This document shows, piece after piece, positions 8,399-16,692 of a stretch of 58,236 nucleotides of DNA. Every line of letters starts with the position of its first letter. Position 1 is the first letter of the stretch. This DNA comes from Streptomyces sp. Ru62 (lineage in GTDB: Bacteria > Actinomycetota > Actinomycetes > Streptomycetales > Streptomycetaceae): the NCBI RefSeq assembly GCF_002920615.1, contig NZ_PQSU01000045.1:1-58236 (forward strand), written 5' to 3'. The notes under the pieces were generated by a model. The model was not told the DNA's origin and did no database searches. It saw only the letters and a program-made list of their open reading frames with translations. The position numbers were made by a program, and so were the translations under genes.

Positions 8399-9448
8399 CT
8401 AAAAGGTGATCAGCACCTTCACGACGTCTTCGAGTTTCTTGTCCGCGACCTCGAAAGCCCGGTCCATGTCGTCGAAATGGAACGTGTGGGTGGTCATGCG
8501 CGTGGGGTCGACGCGCTTCGCCAGCAGCACGCGCAGAAGCCGTTCCATGCGGAGCCGGCCGCCGGGGCAGAGCCCTGTCGCGATCGTCTTGTCCGCCATG
8601 CCGACGCCCCATTCGACGCGGGGGATGCGTACGAACTCGCCCTCGCCGAAGTAGCCGATGTTGGAGATCGTGCCGCCCGGCTTGGTGATCTTCACCGCGG
8701 TCTGGAAGGTGATGTCCGCGCCCAGTGCCTCGATGGCGGTGTCGACCCCTTGGCCCCCGGTCAGCTCGTGGATCCGTTCGACAACGTCCTCGCTGGTGAA
8801 GTCGACGATCTCGTCGGCGCCGTACTCGCGCGCGAGCTTCTGCCGGCTGGCGACCGATTCGACACCGATGACCTGGCCGGCGCCGCGGAGCCTGGCCCCC
8901 GCCGTCGCCATCAGGCCCACCGGTCCCTGCGCGAGCACGGCCACGGTCCCGCCGAGCGGGATGTCCCCCTTCTCGGCTCCCATGAATCCCGTCGACATCA
9001 TGTCGGCGCAGTAGACCGCCACGTCATCGCTGACGCCGTCGGGGATCTTCGCGAGATTGGCGTCGGCATCGTTCACGTGGAAGTAGTCGGCGAAAACCCC
9101 GTCCTTGTGGTTCGCGAACTTCCACCCTCCGAGCGGTCCTCCTGACTGCGACGGGTCCCCGTTCTGAGCGGCCAGGTCCCCCCAGTCGGGGGTGATGGCG
9201 CCGACCAGCACCCGGTCGCCGGGCCGGAAGTCCTTCACCTCACTGCCCACGGCGTGCACCGTGCCCACCGCTTCGTGGCCCAGTGTCAGGTTCTCCCGTG
9301 GGCCGATGCCGCCGTGAACGGTGTGGGAATCGGATGTGCAGATCAGGGCCCTGGCCGTCCGGACCACGGCGTCGCCCGGCCCCGGCTCCGGGACGGGCTT
9401 CTCCATGAAGCCCACCCGACCGATCTCCTTCATCACGAACGCCTTCAT
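8399..9448 (-). CDS. Zinc-dependent medium-chain alcohol dehydrogenase
   Basis: 349 residues. Zinc and substrate motifs include ICTSDSHTVHGG (Cys ligand), LGHEAVGTV (His ligand) and YCADMMSTGFMGAE (Asp ligand). The nucleotide-binding region is VAVLAQGPVGLMATAGARL. The single Cys/His/Asp zinc site without a four-Cys structural lobe is typical of isopropanol-type NAD(P)-dependent secondary alcohol dehydrogenases. It heads a minus-strand operon with GH15, zwf and gntK; only a few bases separate it from the GH15 frame. Confidence 0.88.
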   Translation of the reverse strand: MKAFVMKEIGRVGFMEKPVPEPGPGDAVVRTARALICTSDSHTVHGGIGPRENLTLGHEAVGTVHAVGSEVKDFRPGDRVLVGAITPDWGDLAAQNGDPSQSGGPLGGWKFANHKDGVFADYFHVNDADANLAKIPDGVSDDVAVYCADMMSTGFMGAEKGDIPLGGTVAVLAQGPVGLMATAGARLRGAGQVIGVESVASRQKLAREYGADEIVDFTSEDVVERIHELTGGQGVDTAIEALGADITFQTAVKITKPGGTISNIGYFGEGEFVRIPRVEWGVGMADKTIATGLCPGGRLRMERLLRVLLAKRVDPTRMTTHTFHFDDMDRAFEVADKKLEDVVKVLITF

Positions 9449-9720
9449 GCGCCTGTCCTTCCTCCTGGCTCACCGTCGTCCGCGACGACAGTGGCCAGCC
9501 GGCTCGGCTCTGGCATCCGGCATCACCGGTCACTCCTGCCACTGTCGCAAGATCCGAGCCCGCTCGCGACTCGACCGCATCGCGGTCCTCAACCGGGAAA
9601 GGTCCGTCATCAGGGCCGGACCCGGGGCCATCCTGCTGACCCGCCCGCGCGTCCGCATCGCCCGACCCGGCGACGAGGGCGACGCTGGTCAGCGTCGGGC
9701 TTCGCGCGGGCAAGGACGGA
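9449..9720. other. Probable promoter region of the ADH-GH15-zwf-gntK operon
   Basis: No gene seen. The sequence cctcctgg just right of the ADH start (reverse complement ccaggaggaag) is its ribosome site. A promoter is expected here but I could not pick the boxes. Confidence 0.4.
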
Positions 9721-10226
9721 GAACGCGGTGGCCGTGGACCCGGCAACGGGAGCACCGACCGAGACCGGCGTCATCGATGCCGTACCCGCTCGGTGTCCCC
9801 GTGGCGGTCCACCCCTCACACGGTCGTGCGCGGACACCTGCTCACCGCCAACTACGGCTCCGGCAACGTCACCTCGTTGCCCCTCGCCCCGCTCCCGGAC
9901 GGCACCCACCGCAACGTCTCCCCGTCGGCGCCGGTCGTTTCGCCCGACGGCCGCCACCTGTGGACGGCGGTACGAGGCACCGACACCATCACCGTCCTGG
10001 CTCTCGACGCGGCCGGCGAGCATGCGGAGCCGGTCGCGACGGTCCCGTGCGGAGGGCGATGGCCACGCGATCTCGCCCTGCACCCGTCCGGCGCGTGCCT
10101 GTACGCGGCCAACGAGCGCTCGGAAGACGTCACATGGCTGGACGCGGACCCCACGACCGGCATCCCGTACCGCGCGGGTCCGCTGTCGGTCCCGGCGGCC
10201 TCCAGCGTGGTCTTCGTCCGACGGCC
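9721..10226 (+). pseudogene. Broken beta-propeller lactonase (6-phosphogluconolactonase-like)
   Basis: One frame reads TENAVAVDPATGAPTETG; a shift of frame near 9800 gives HLLTANYGSGNVTSLPL, SPDGRHLWTAVRGTD, LALHPSGACLYAANERSED and ISV-type VPAASSVVF. These are blades of the seven-bladed lactonase/muconate-cycloisomerase-like propeller (VDPATG, ANYGSG, HPSG, NE motifs). Only about 165 of the usual 340-370 residues remain, the N-terminus is missing and the end is cut at the convergent USP gene. A lactonase next to zwf would have made functional sense, so this looks like recent decay. Confidence 0.6.
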
Positions 10227-10242
10227 GCGCGCACCGTTCCGG

Positions 10243-11052
10243 TCACGCCTTCCCGCGGACGACGGCGACCGGGCAGTGCGCGTGGTGCAGCAGCGCTTGG
10301 CTCACCGAACCCAGCAGCATTCCGGAGAAGCCGCCGCGCCCCCTGGCTCCGACCACCATCAACTGAGCGTTCCTGCTCGCCTCGATCAGGACCTCGCGGG
10401 TTTCCCCACTCAGCACTTCCTGTCCGACCGTGACGTCCGGATACCTCTCCCCGCGACCGGCGACCGCCTGGGCCAGCAGACGTTCCGCACTTTCCGCGCC
10501 CGTACCGGCCGGCGCGTGGTCCGGCAGCCACGCGTGCACGGCGCTGATCCCGGTTCTCCGCAACGATGCCTCACCGAAGGCGAACTCGACCGCTCTCTCG
10601 CCTTCGGCGGAGCCGTCGACGGCCAGCACGACCGGCCCGGTGCCATCCGATTCCTCGCGGACCACCATCACCGGGCACTCGCCGTGGGCGGCCAGGGACA
10701 CCGCCGTCGAACCCAGCAGCATGCCGATGAAGCCCCCCGTGCCCCGGCTGCCCACGACCACCAGGTCCGCGCCCCGCGACTCAGCCTTCAGCACCGATAC
10801 CGCATCGCCCATCATCACGGTATGGGCGACCTCCAGCCCGGGCGCCACACCCTGGGCACGCTGTGCGGCGTCGTGCGCCAGGCTCGTGAACGGTGCCGGG
10901 TCCAGTGGTGCGTACATGGGCCTGACCGGCCAGGTGAAGGCATACACCACATGGAGCTTCGCACGACGTCGCTGGGCTTCCCTGGCGGCGTGCACCACCG
11001 CGGTGTCACTCGCCGACGAGCCATCCACCCCTACGACGACCAGGCCGCCCAC
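10243..11052 (-). CDS. Tandem universal stress protein (two UspA domains)
   Basis: About 269 residues. Both halves show the ATP-binding signature: VVVGSRGTGGFIGMLLGSTA in the first domain and MVVGARGRGGFSGMLLGSV in the second, each followed by a C-P-V-hydrophobic strand (ECPVMVVRE, HCPVAVVRG). I choose the GTG at 11052 because GGAGGCGCC sits right before it; a GTG at 11070 would add six residues. Two-domain USPs in actinomycetes are commonly induced by hypoxia or stationary phase. It is convergent with the lactonase remnant. Confidence 0.9.
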   Translation of the reverse strand: MGGLVVVGVDGSSASDTAVVHAAREAQRRRAKLHVVYAFTWPVRPMYAPLDPAPFTSLAHDAAQRAQGVAPGLEVAHTVMMGDAVSVLKAESRGADLVVVGSRGTGGFIGMLLGSTAVSLAAHGECPVMVVREESDGTGPVVLAVDGSAEGERAVEFAFGEASLRRTGISAVHAWLPDHAPAGTGAESAERLLAQAVAGRGERYPDVTVGQEVLSGETREVLIEASRNAQLMVVGARGRGGFSGMLLGSVSQALLHHAHCPVAVVRGKA

Positions 11053-11706
11053 GGCGCCTCCAGCACTCACTTCGCTTCCGGTCTCCCACCGGCCACTTCA
11101 ACTCCAAGCTTCACGCCGTCCAGGTGCCGCCGCCAGCCGGCAACGAAGGCGTCGGCACCTGGGCGTGAACGATCAACGTTGTAGAAGGGGCTGCCCTCCG
11201 TTCCCGCAGCTGCCGCAGGCACGTCGGCGCTGATGACGGCCGCCCGGACAGCCCGGGGGCCGGCAGGACGTCCATCTGGCGCAACCGTTCCGGGCTGGGG
11301 CTGTCTGCCGGGTGGGCGGCCTGGGCGGAGTTCGGGTACGGCAGCACGGCGGCCGGGACACCGCCGACACGCCCGCCGGCCGCGCCGGCCGACCCGGGGA
11401 GACCGCGGTGTCGTCCCGTCCGCGCCGGGACGGTTCCCGGCGCGGACGGGCTCTCACCACCGGCATGCACCCGCGCCTCCCGCTTCGCTCCTCACGGCGG
11501 AAGGCCGGCCGAGGGCGGAAGGCCGGCAACAGGTGTTCCGGGTCAGGAATGTCCGGCTGCTGATGCGTCGTCCTCGCTTCGCGTCCAGCGGCGGACGCAT
11601 TCCATGGGAGGCGGTCCGCCGGCTGTCGCATCACTGAATCCGGGTGGCGGACAGCGGTCGCAATCCGCCGACGAGTCGCATGTGTCCGTCTGCGGAGGTG
11701 ACCCGG
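11053..11706. other. Long intergenic region, left edge of module A
   Basis: About 650 bases with no gene I can support; frames present have no ribosome site and read as composition-driven. It holds a strong hairpin at 11415-11450. This is the natural left border of the biosynthetic locus that starts with the AsnRS-like gene. Confidence 0.5.
11415..11450. terminator. 16-bp perfect inverted repeat
   Basis: CCCGTCCGCGCCGGGA pairs perfectly with TCCCGGCGCGGACGGG around a four-base loop CGGT. There is no T run, as is common for Streptomyces terminators. It is placed to stop transcription coming from module A (minus strand). Confidence 0.5.
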
Positions 11707-12738
11707 TCACGGCAGGATGTCCGTTCCGTTGAAGCGGAGCAGCAGGGCGAGATCGCGGATGTCGTCGTGCCGGGTGACCCACAGCAGGAACCGTTCGACA
11801 CCGAGTCCGAATCCCGACGTACGCAGCGGGTGCCGGGCGTTCATGTCCACGTACCACCGGTACGCGTCTTCGGGGACCTCATGCAGCGCGAGTGCGCGCC
11901 GCAGGTCGGCGACATCGGTGTGCCGCTCGCCGGCACCCACCGTCTCGCCGATACCGAAGAGCAGGTCCGCGCTCAACGCCTTGGCCGGGTCGTCCGGCGC
12001 GAACGCCTGGTAGAAGGGGACGCTGAGGTGGTCGGGATGCGTCAGCCAGACGTATCCGCCGAACTTGTCCATGAGCAGCCGCTCCCCCTTGCGGGTCAGG
12101 CTGCGGCACTGCGGCTCCAGCACGTTGACCGTGTCGGGTTCGCCCGCGAGCAGGTCGACCGCCTCTTCGAAGGGGACCCTGGGCAGTGCGCTGCTGCCCG
12201 CCAGGATCTCCAGGTGCTCCACGGTGCCGGCCATCTCGGTGACGATCTGGCGGCCGTGGGTGAGGAACGAGGCGGCAAGGTGCCTCAGATACTCCTCGAC
12301 GACCGCCATGACCTCATCGAGACCGCCCGGGATCTCCGCCTCGCTGTGGAAGAACTGGCACAGATGCGTCTGGTCCGCCTGCTCGCCGCGGAACGACGGC
12401 ATGAGGTAGTACGCCCCCTGCGGCGCGACTCGGCAGCCGAATTCCAGCATGAACTGCATCGAGTCCGCCAAGTAGGTGCGCACGCCATCGAGCTCCACCT
12501 CCACCGGAGAGCTGTCGCTGCCCCGGCCCATCGGGCTGGAGATGGAACCGGTGGTGACCGGGAGGTGCAGGTTGCGGGCGCCCTTGGCGGTCCAGAATTC
12601 CGTCGTGCTGTGCGTGACGATGTCCTGGAGCACAGCCAGGTTGCGGTACCACGGATCTTCCAGCACGGCCAGGTAATGGTTTTCCGGGCGGGTCCACGAG
12701 CGGGGGGCCTTGATGGTTTCCCCGGACGCAATGGGCAT
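11707..12738 (-). CDS. Asparaginyl-tRNA synthetase-like catalytic domain, lacking the anticodon-binding domain
   Basis: 343 residues starting at an ATG with the site GGAGGAGAACC. Class II motifs are present: motif 2 as MPSFRGEQADQTHLCQFF with the conserved Arg and following acidic SEAEI, and motif 3 as SGFGLGVERFLLWV followed by DIRDL. The strand YLADSMQFMLEF matches the AsnRS/AspRS substrate region. A normal AsnRS has an N-terminal OB-fold of about 100 residues that reads the anticodon; here the catalytic domain begins at once. The closest known logic is archaeal AsnRS-derived asparagine synthetase or another amino-acid-activating paralogue, so it probably adenylates Asp or a related acid without charging tRNA. 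Last gene of the module A operon. Confidence 0.8.
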   Translation of the reverse strand: MPIASGETIKAPRSWTRPENHYLAVLEDPWYRNLAVLQDIVTHSTTEFWTAKGARNLHLPVTTGSISSPMGRGSDSSPVEVELDGVRTYLADSMQFMLEFGCRVAPQGAYYLMPSFRGEQADQTHLCQFFHSEAEIPGGLDEVMAVVEEYLRHLAASFLTHGRQIVTEMAGTVEHLEILAGSSALPRVPFEEAVDLLAGEPDTVNVLEPQCRSLTRKGERLLMDKFGGYVWLTHPDHLSVPFYQAFAPDDPAKALSADLLFGIGETVGAGERHTDVADLRRALALHEVPEDAYRWYVDMNARHPLRTSGFGLGVERFLLWVTRHDDIRDLALLLRFNGTDILP

Positions 12739-12924
12739 TGGTTCTCCTCCGTCGATTCATACGTGAAGACGTGCTCTTACCGTCGAAATCCGCCACGTCC
12801 CATACTTTTCCCGGAGCGTGGGCCGGTCCAGGTTTTTGGAGTGCGGGCGGTTGCCATGACGTGTCGCCGCCACCCCTGGTCCCCTTCTCACATGCCGGGA
12901 ACGGCGGGAGCGGCAGCGGCGACC

Positions 12925-13839
12925 TCATGTCCGCAGCAGTGCCAGACAGTCCGCCAGGAGCCTCGTGGACTGCGGTGAGTGGCGGCAGGTGGCCGCTCCC
13001 GACCTCAGCGCGCGGGCCATGTCCAGGTAGGACGACATGCGCAGTTCACCCGGCGGCGGAACGGGATGCCGCATGACCCCACTCGCGTCCTCCACCCACA
13101 GCTCGCGGCCGTGCAGGACCACGGACCGCTCGGTGTCCGTGAGTCTCAACTGCATGTCGCTGATCACCGAGCGGACGGTGACCACCAGCGACAGCCGGGC
13201 CCCGAAGGCGAACGCGACCGAGCCCGCGGCCACCCCGGTGTCGAGACCTTCGAGGCCGGCTGTGACCGGCTCTCCGAAGAGCTGGCAGACAAGGTCGAGG
13301 TAGGGGCTGACGGCGTCCAGCGCGGCCCGTGACGCAGGCCGCACCCGGTCCGTGACCGGCCGCAGCGCCCGGCCCTGGCCGGGCGGCGGTCCCAGGTCCG
13401 GCGCGAAGGTGGAGACGAGCAGTCCGCCGCAGGCCAACGCGGTCCAGGGAATCCGGGTGAGGGCATGGTCGAGGGTCAGCAGTCCGCGCAGCGGAAGCAC
13501 CATGCCCATGGGGGCTTCGCCGACGACGTCGTCCTCGGCGAGCTGATCGAGCTCGGTGAGCGACAGCGGCGGTCCCTCTTCCAGCAGCACCGCCTTGCCG
13601 GCGGCACGGGCCGCCCTGCTGAGGGCGACCCGGTCCTCGGGCGGGACCGCGAGGACCAGCAGCTCGATCTCCGGGCTGTCGAGAAGTTCGGCCCATCTCC
13701 GTGCGGCCTCGGGCCCTGATCCCGGTACGTCCCGGAGATCGCGTTCGGCGTGCGTGCCGAAGACTTCGCAGCGCCCCAGAGTGTCCCGCGCTCTCCAGGC
13801 ACCGAGCCCGTCACCGACAACAGCGGTGAGTATCGGCAT
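12925..13839 (-). CDS. Gfo/Idh/MocA-like oxidoreductase or related Rossmann protein
   Basis: 304 residues from the ATG at 13839, preceded by GGAAAGCC. The N-terminus MPILTAVVGDGLGAWRA resembles a Rossmann start but lacks a full GxGxxG. It continues with LLVLAVPPEDRVALSRAA and AVLLEEGPPLSL, equivalent to the EKP loop of Gfo/Idh proteins with Glu-Glu-Gly in place of Glu-Lys-Pro. The C-terminal half has beta-rich segments (FAFGARLSLVVTVRS, LHGRELWVEDASG). Loss of the Lys of EKP suggests a changed or lost oxidoreductase activity. It lies 32 bases downstream of the P450 gene in the same operon. Confidence 0.65.
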   Translation of the reverse strand: MPILTAVVGDGLGAWRARDTLGRCEVFGTHAERDLRDVPGSGPEAARRWAELLDSPEIELLVLAVPPEDRVALSRAARAAGKAVLLEEGPPLSLTELDQLAEDDVVGEAPMGMVLPLRGLLTLDHALTRIPWTALACGGLLVSTFAPDLGPPPGQGRALRPVTDRVRPASRAALDAVSPYLDLVCQLFGEPVTAGLEGLDTGVAAGSVAFAFGARLSLVVTVRSVISDMQLRLTDTERSVVLHGRELWVEDASGVMRHPVPPPGELRMSSYLDMARALRSGAATCRHSPQSTRLLADCLALLRT

Positions 13840-13871
13840 GGTTGGCTTTCCGGAAGGCCGGCTTTCGCCGC

Positions 13872-15071
13872 TCAAACGGAGATCGCCACCCTCTGCCAGG
13901 TGGTCGCTCCGAACGCCGGCGACCTCACGCTCCGCACGGCACGCGGCCCGGTGGTGCCGAGCCAGGTCAGCAGCGCGCCCAGGCTCTCCCGCAGAACGAC
14001 CCGCGAGAGCACAGCGCCCAGGCAGTAGTGCTTGCCGAGCCCGAACGCCAGATGACGTGGGCCCGTCCGGCCGGGGTCGAACGTGTCCGGGCGGTCGTAC
14101 ACGGCTTCGTCCCGGTTGGCGGAAGCGATGACGAGGACCACGCGCTGACCGGCCGGCACCCGGTGTCCGCCGATCTGCAGGGAGGCCGTGGTGGTGCGCG
14201 GCACGAAGTGGAACGGGGCGTCGTAGCGCAGGGCCTCCTCCACCACGGCTTCCAGAGCCGTGGTGGAGGCAGCGGCCACCGCCCGTTCCCGCGGGTCGCG
14301 ACAGAGCAGCGCATCGGCCGCCGTGGCCAGGGCGCTCGCCACCGGGTCGATGCCGCCCGTGAGCAGCTGGGAGAAGAGAGCCAGCGCCTCGTCCGGGCAC
14401 AGCCTCGCGAGGCCGCGCAAGGGGACCAGGCGGTCGTCCCCGGTGGTCAGCAACCGCGGGCAGACGGTGTCCTGGAGATATCCGCGGAGTTCACCGATGG
14501 CCGCCAGGGCGACACGGGCCCGTGCGGGGTCCGCCGTCGGTGTGCTCAGGAAGCCCATGAGCCGGGCCGACCACTCCCTGACCCGGTCCACGTCGCCGGC
14601 CGGCACGCCGAGCACGGCGCACGTGAGCCGCGCGGCCAGGGGAGCGGCGAAGGCGTCGAAGAGATCGACCTCGCCCCGGGGCATCTCCCCGAGCTCCCCC
14701 AGCAGTTCGTGCGCCGTCCCGCGCGCCAGGCCCGCCCATGCCTCGGCGGTACGGCGCGGGAAGGCGGGCGCCACCACCTCGCGCAGGCGGGTCTGGTGGG
14801 GCGGATCGCTGAAGACCATCCAGGAGTTGAAGAACGCGACCGCCTGTTCGACCTCGGCAAGGTCGGCGGCGTCCTGCCGTCCCGTGTAGTCGCCCGGTAC
14901 GGCCGACAGGGCCGGCTCGGTCAGCAGTCGGGACACCAGGTCGTACGTGGTGACGTACCAGGAGTTGGTCGGTGGGTTCCAGTGGACGGGTTCCGCCGCC
15001 CGCATCCGTGCGAAGGCGGGATACGGGTCGACGGCCGTCTCCGGCGACAGCAGTACGGCCGGGTCAAACAC
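13872..15071 (-). CDS. Cytochrome P450
   Basis: 399 residues from a GTG that overlaps the end of the HTTM gene by eight bases. The heme loop FGLGKHYCLGA, the ExxR as EALR, and the distal helix region LLTGGIDPVAS are visible. In that I-helix the usual acid-alcohol pair (E/D-T) reads D-P, so the conserved Thr is replaced by Pro, as in some P450s with unusual oxygen chemistry. As a soluble bacterial enzyme it would need ferredoxin partners; none is adjacent. It is most likely a tailoring oxidase for the module A product. Confidence 0.92.
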   Translation of the reverse strand: MFDPAVLLSPETAVDPYPAFARMRAAEPVHWNPPTNSWYVTTYDLVSRLLTEPALSAVPGDYTGRQDAADLAEVEQAVAFFNSWMVFSDPPHQTRLREVVAPAFPRRTAEAWAGLARGTAHELLGELGEMPRGEVDLFDAFAAPLAARLTCAVLGVPAGDVDRVREWSARLMGFLSTPTADPARARVALAAIGELRGYLQDTVCPRLLTTGDDRLVPLRGLARLCPDEALALFSQLLTGGIDPVASALATAADALLCRDPRERAVAAASTTALEAVVEEALRYDAPFHFVPRTTTASLQIGGHRVPAGQRVVLVIASANRDEAVYDRPDTFDPGRTGPRHLAFGLGKHYCLGAVLSRVVLRESLGALLTWLGTTGPRAVRSVRSPAFGATTWQRVAISV

Positions 15072-16065
15072 TCCGGTTCCTCCTTTTCAGCCAGGACGTC
15101 ACCAGGGGCGCCGCACCCGCGAGCGCCCCGGCGGCCGTGAGCGCGCGCCCCGCCCGCGTGCCGCGCGCGCCTGCCGCCAGTAGCCGCCGGTATCCGTGGG
15201 AGCACCTGGCGGGCGCCGTGAAGAGCGGCATGGAGAACCAGGACAGATGCCAGAACGAGATGTTCATCGTCGCCTTGACGGTCCCGTGGAAGGCCGCCGA
15301 GGACAGACCCAGCAGTGCCTTGCGCTTCCACATCGCGACCAGGGCGGGCGCGAAGGCGAGTTCGTAGAGCAGCGCGCCGGTGGACGCGGCCCGCGCCAGC
15401 GCCGGACTCGACGCCGACAGCCGCTTGCCCGCCGGCGTTCCCAGTTCCGCCCACGCTCCCCGCAGCGTCCGTCCCCGCGTCCACTTCCAGCCCACCGTGT
15501 TGAGTTTGGACAGGCCGGACTGCAGGTACATGGCGGCGTAGTAGGCCTGCATGGCCAGGAGCAGGGCGGCGGCATACTCCTGGTCCGTCTCCTGCGTACC
15601 GCCGCGTGCGGCGGTGTCGTCGACGAGGGACAGCAGGCCCAGGAACACGTTGAGATGGCTGTTGTAGCTGTACAGGCTGTCGTCGAGACCGACCACCTGG
15701 CGCTGCAGCAGGGCGAAGGACGCGTTCGCCGTGAGCTTGACGGCCGGATGCCGGGCGCCGAGCATCCAGGCTCCGGTCGACGCGGCCGCGACGTACCGCA
15801 GTGCCTCATAGGTCACAGGGTGGAGAGTGCGGCTGCGCCCTCGCTTCCCGGCGGCCTCCTCCACCAGGGGCCGGTAGTCGGCGAGAAACCTGCCCGGCGG
15901 GAGGTGCCACACCGTGCGCAGCACGGCGGCCCCCGTGGTCAGGCGGCAGAGAAGCAGCCGGTCCGCTGTCCCGTCCTGGTGCAGTCCGGCCGTTGCCACG
16001 GCGCTGAGCCAGTGGCCGGCGAGCCGGGTGGCCGGTTCGCGACCGGCGGGCTCCGAACGCCCCAT
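15064..16065 (-). CDS. HTTM-domain integral membrane protein (vitamin K carboxylase-like)
   Basis: 333 residues with several hydrophobic helices. The signature segment YLQSGLSKLNTVGWKW, followed by GRTLRGAW, matches the HTTM family, named from membrane domains related to vitamin K-dependent gamma-glutamyl carboxylase. Further helices end in SFWHLSWFSMPLF. Bacterial members are mostly uncharacterised; some sit in biosynthetic loci. It starts 11 bases after the small partner gene, with the site GTAGGAGAACCCACC. A role in modifying or exporting the product at the membrane is inference. Confidence 0.78.
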   Translation of the reverse strand: MGRSEPAGREPATRLAGHWLSAVATAGLHQDGTADRLLLCRLTTGAAVLRTVWHLPPGRFLADYRPLVEEAAGKRGRSRTLHPVTYEALRYVAAASTGAWMLGARHPAVKLTANASFALLQRQVVGLDDSLYSYNSHLNVFLGLLSLVDDTAARGGTQETDQEYAAALLLAMQAYYAAMYLQSGLSKLNTVGWKWTRGRTLRGAWAELGTPAGKRLSASSPALARAASTGALLYELAFAPALVAMWKRKALLGLSSAAFHGTVKATMNISFWHLSWFSMPLFTAPARCSHGYRRLLAAGARGTRAGRALTAAGALAGAAPLVTSWLKRRNRSV

Positions 16066-16076
16066 GGTGGGTTCTC

Positions 16077-16616
16077 CTACCTGTCTTGTACGAGCCAGTG
16101 GATGGTGTCGTCCGCGGCGATTCCGCGCGGATCGTGGCGGTGGAGCAGCTGCGCCGACCGCACCGAGGCGCGGTCGCGGGCATCGCAGGTGTCGTCGACC
16201 TCCACCAGATGGAAGTCGATGGCCTGGAAGGGTGCCCCCGTCGGAGACCGCGGGGAGGCTCGCACCTCGTCGAAGTCGTCCCAGGGGGTTTCGTTGATCA
16301 GCTCAAGCGTCCGCTCGCAGAACCTGGTGCGCAGCTCCCGGTCCTCCGAGACGAAGAAGACCTTGTTCAGGATCGAGATGACCCGGAAGAACTCCACCGG
16401 GAGCAGGCACCAGGGGTCGGTCGGCCCGACCGTGCCCCCGTCCGCGTCGTGGAGCACGACCCGCATCTGGTGCCATCGGTCCGGCAGGTCGTAGTTGAAC
16501 ATGTTGTACGCGCAGAACGGCCAGGTGTTCCGGTTGCGGAAGGTGTGCCAGAACTGGACGGCCAGGTAGCCGGCCGCTGCCGCCAGAACGGCCCGCGCGG
16601 GGCGCTGGATGGTCAT
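16077..16616 (-). CDS. Small membrane-anchored partner of the HTTM protein
   Basis: 179 residues. One N-terminal membrane segment (AVLAAAAGYLAVQFWHTF) is followed by PFCAYNMFNYDLPDRWHQMR and a soluble domain containing TPWDDFDEVRA. Proteins with an F/P-C-x-Y-N-M-F element are, to my recollection, often encoded beside HTTM proteins in actinobacteria. The 11-base spacing to the HTTM gene supports a two-component membrane unit. No enzyme motif seen. Confidence 0.6.
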   Translation of the reverse strand: MTIQRPARAVLAAAAGYLAVQFWHTFRNRNTWPFCAYNMFNYDLPDRWHQMRVVLHDADGGTVGPTDPWCLLPVEFFRVISILNKVFFVSEDRELRTRFCERTLELINETPWDDFDEVRASPRSPTGAPFQAIDFHLVEVDDTCDARDRASVRSAQLLHRHDPRGIAADDTIHWLVQDR

Positions 16617-16692
16617 GACTGCCTCCGGGTGGTGGCCGGGCCGGGGGCGTCGTACCGCCCCCGGCCGGGCCGTCCGCCGACGTTCGACCGGA

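Noticed and set aside
12777..12857. A 26-codon minus-strand frame (MATARTPKTW... ending GGFRR) in the 186-base gap before the AsnRS-like gene, considered as a second precursor peptide.
   Set aside because: The ribosome site is weak (GGGTGG), the composition is what GC-rich non-coding DNA gives, and there is no recognition protein in module A.
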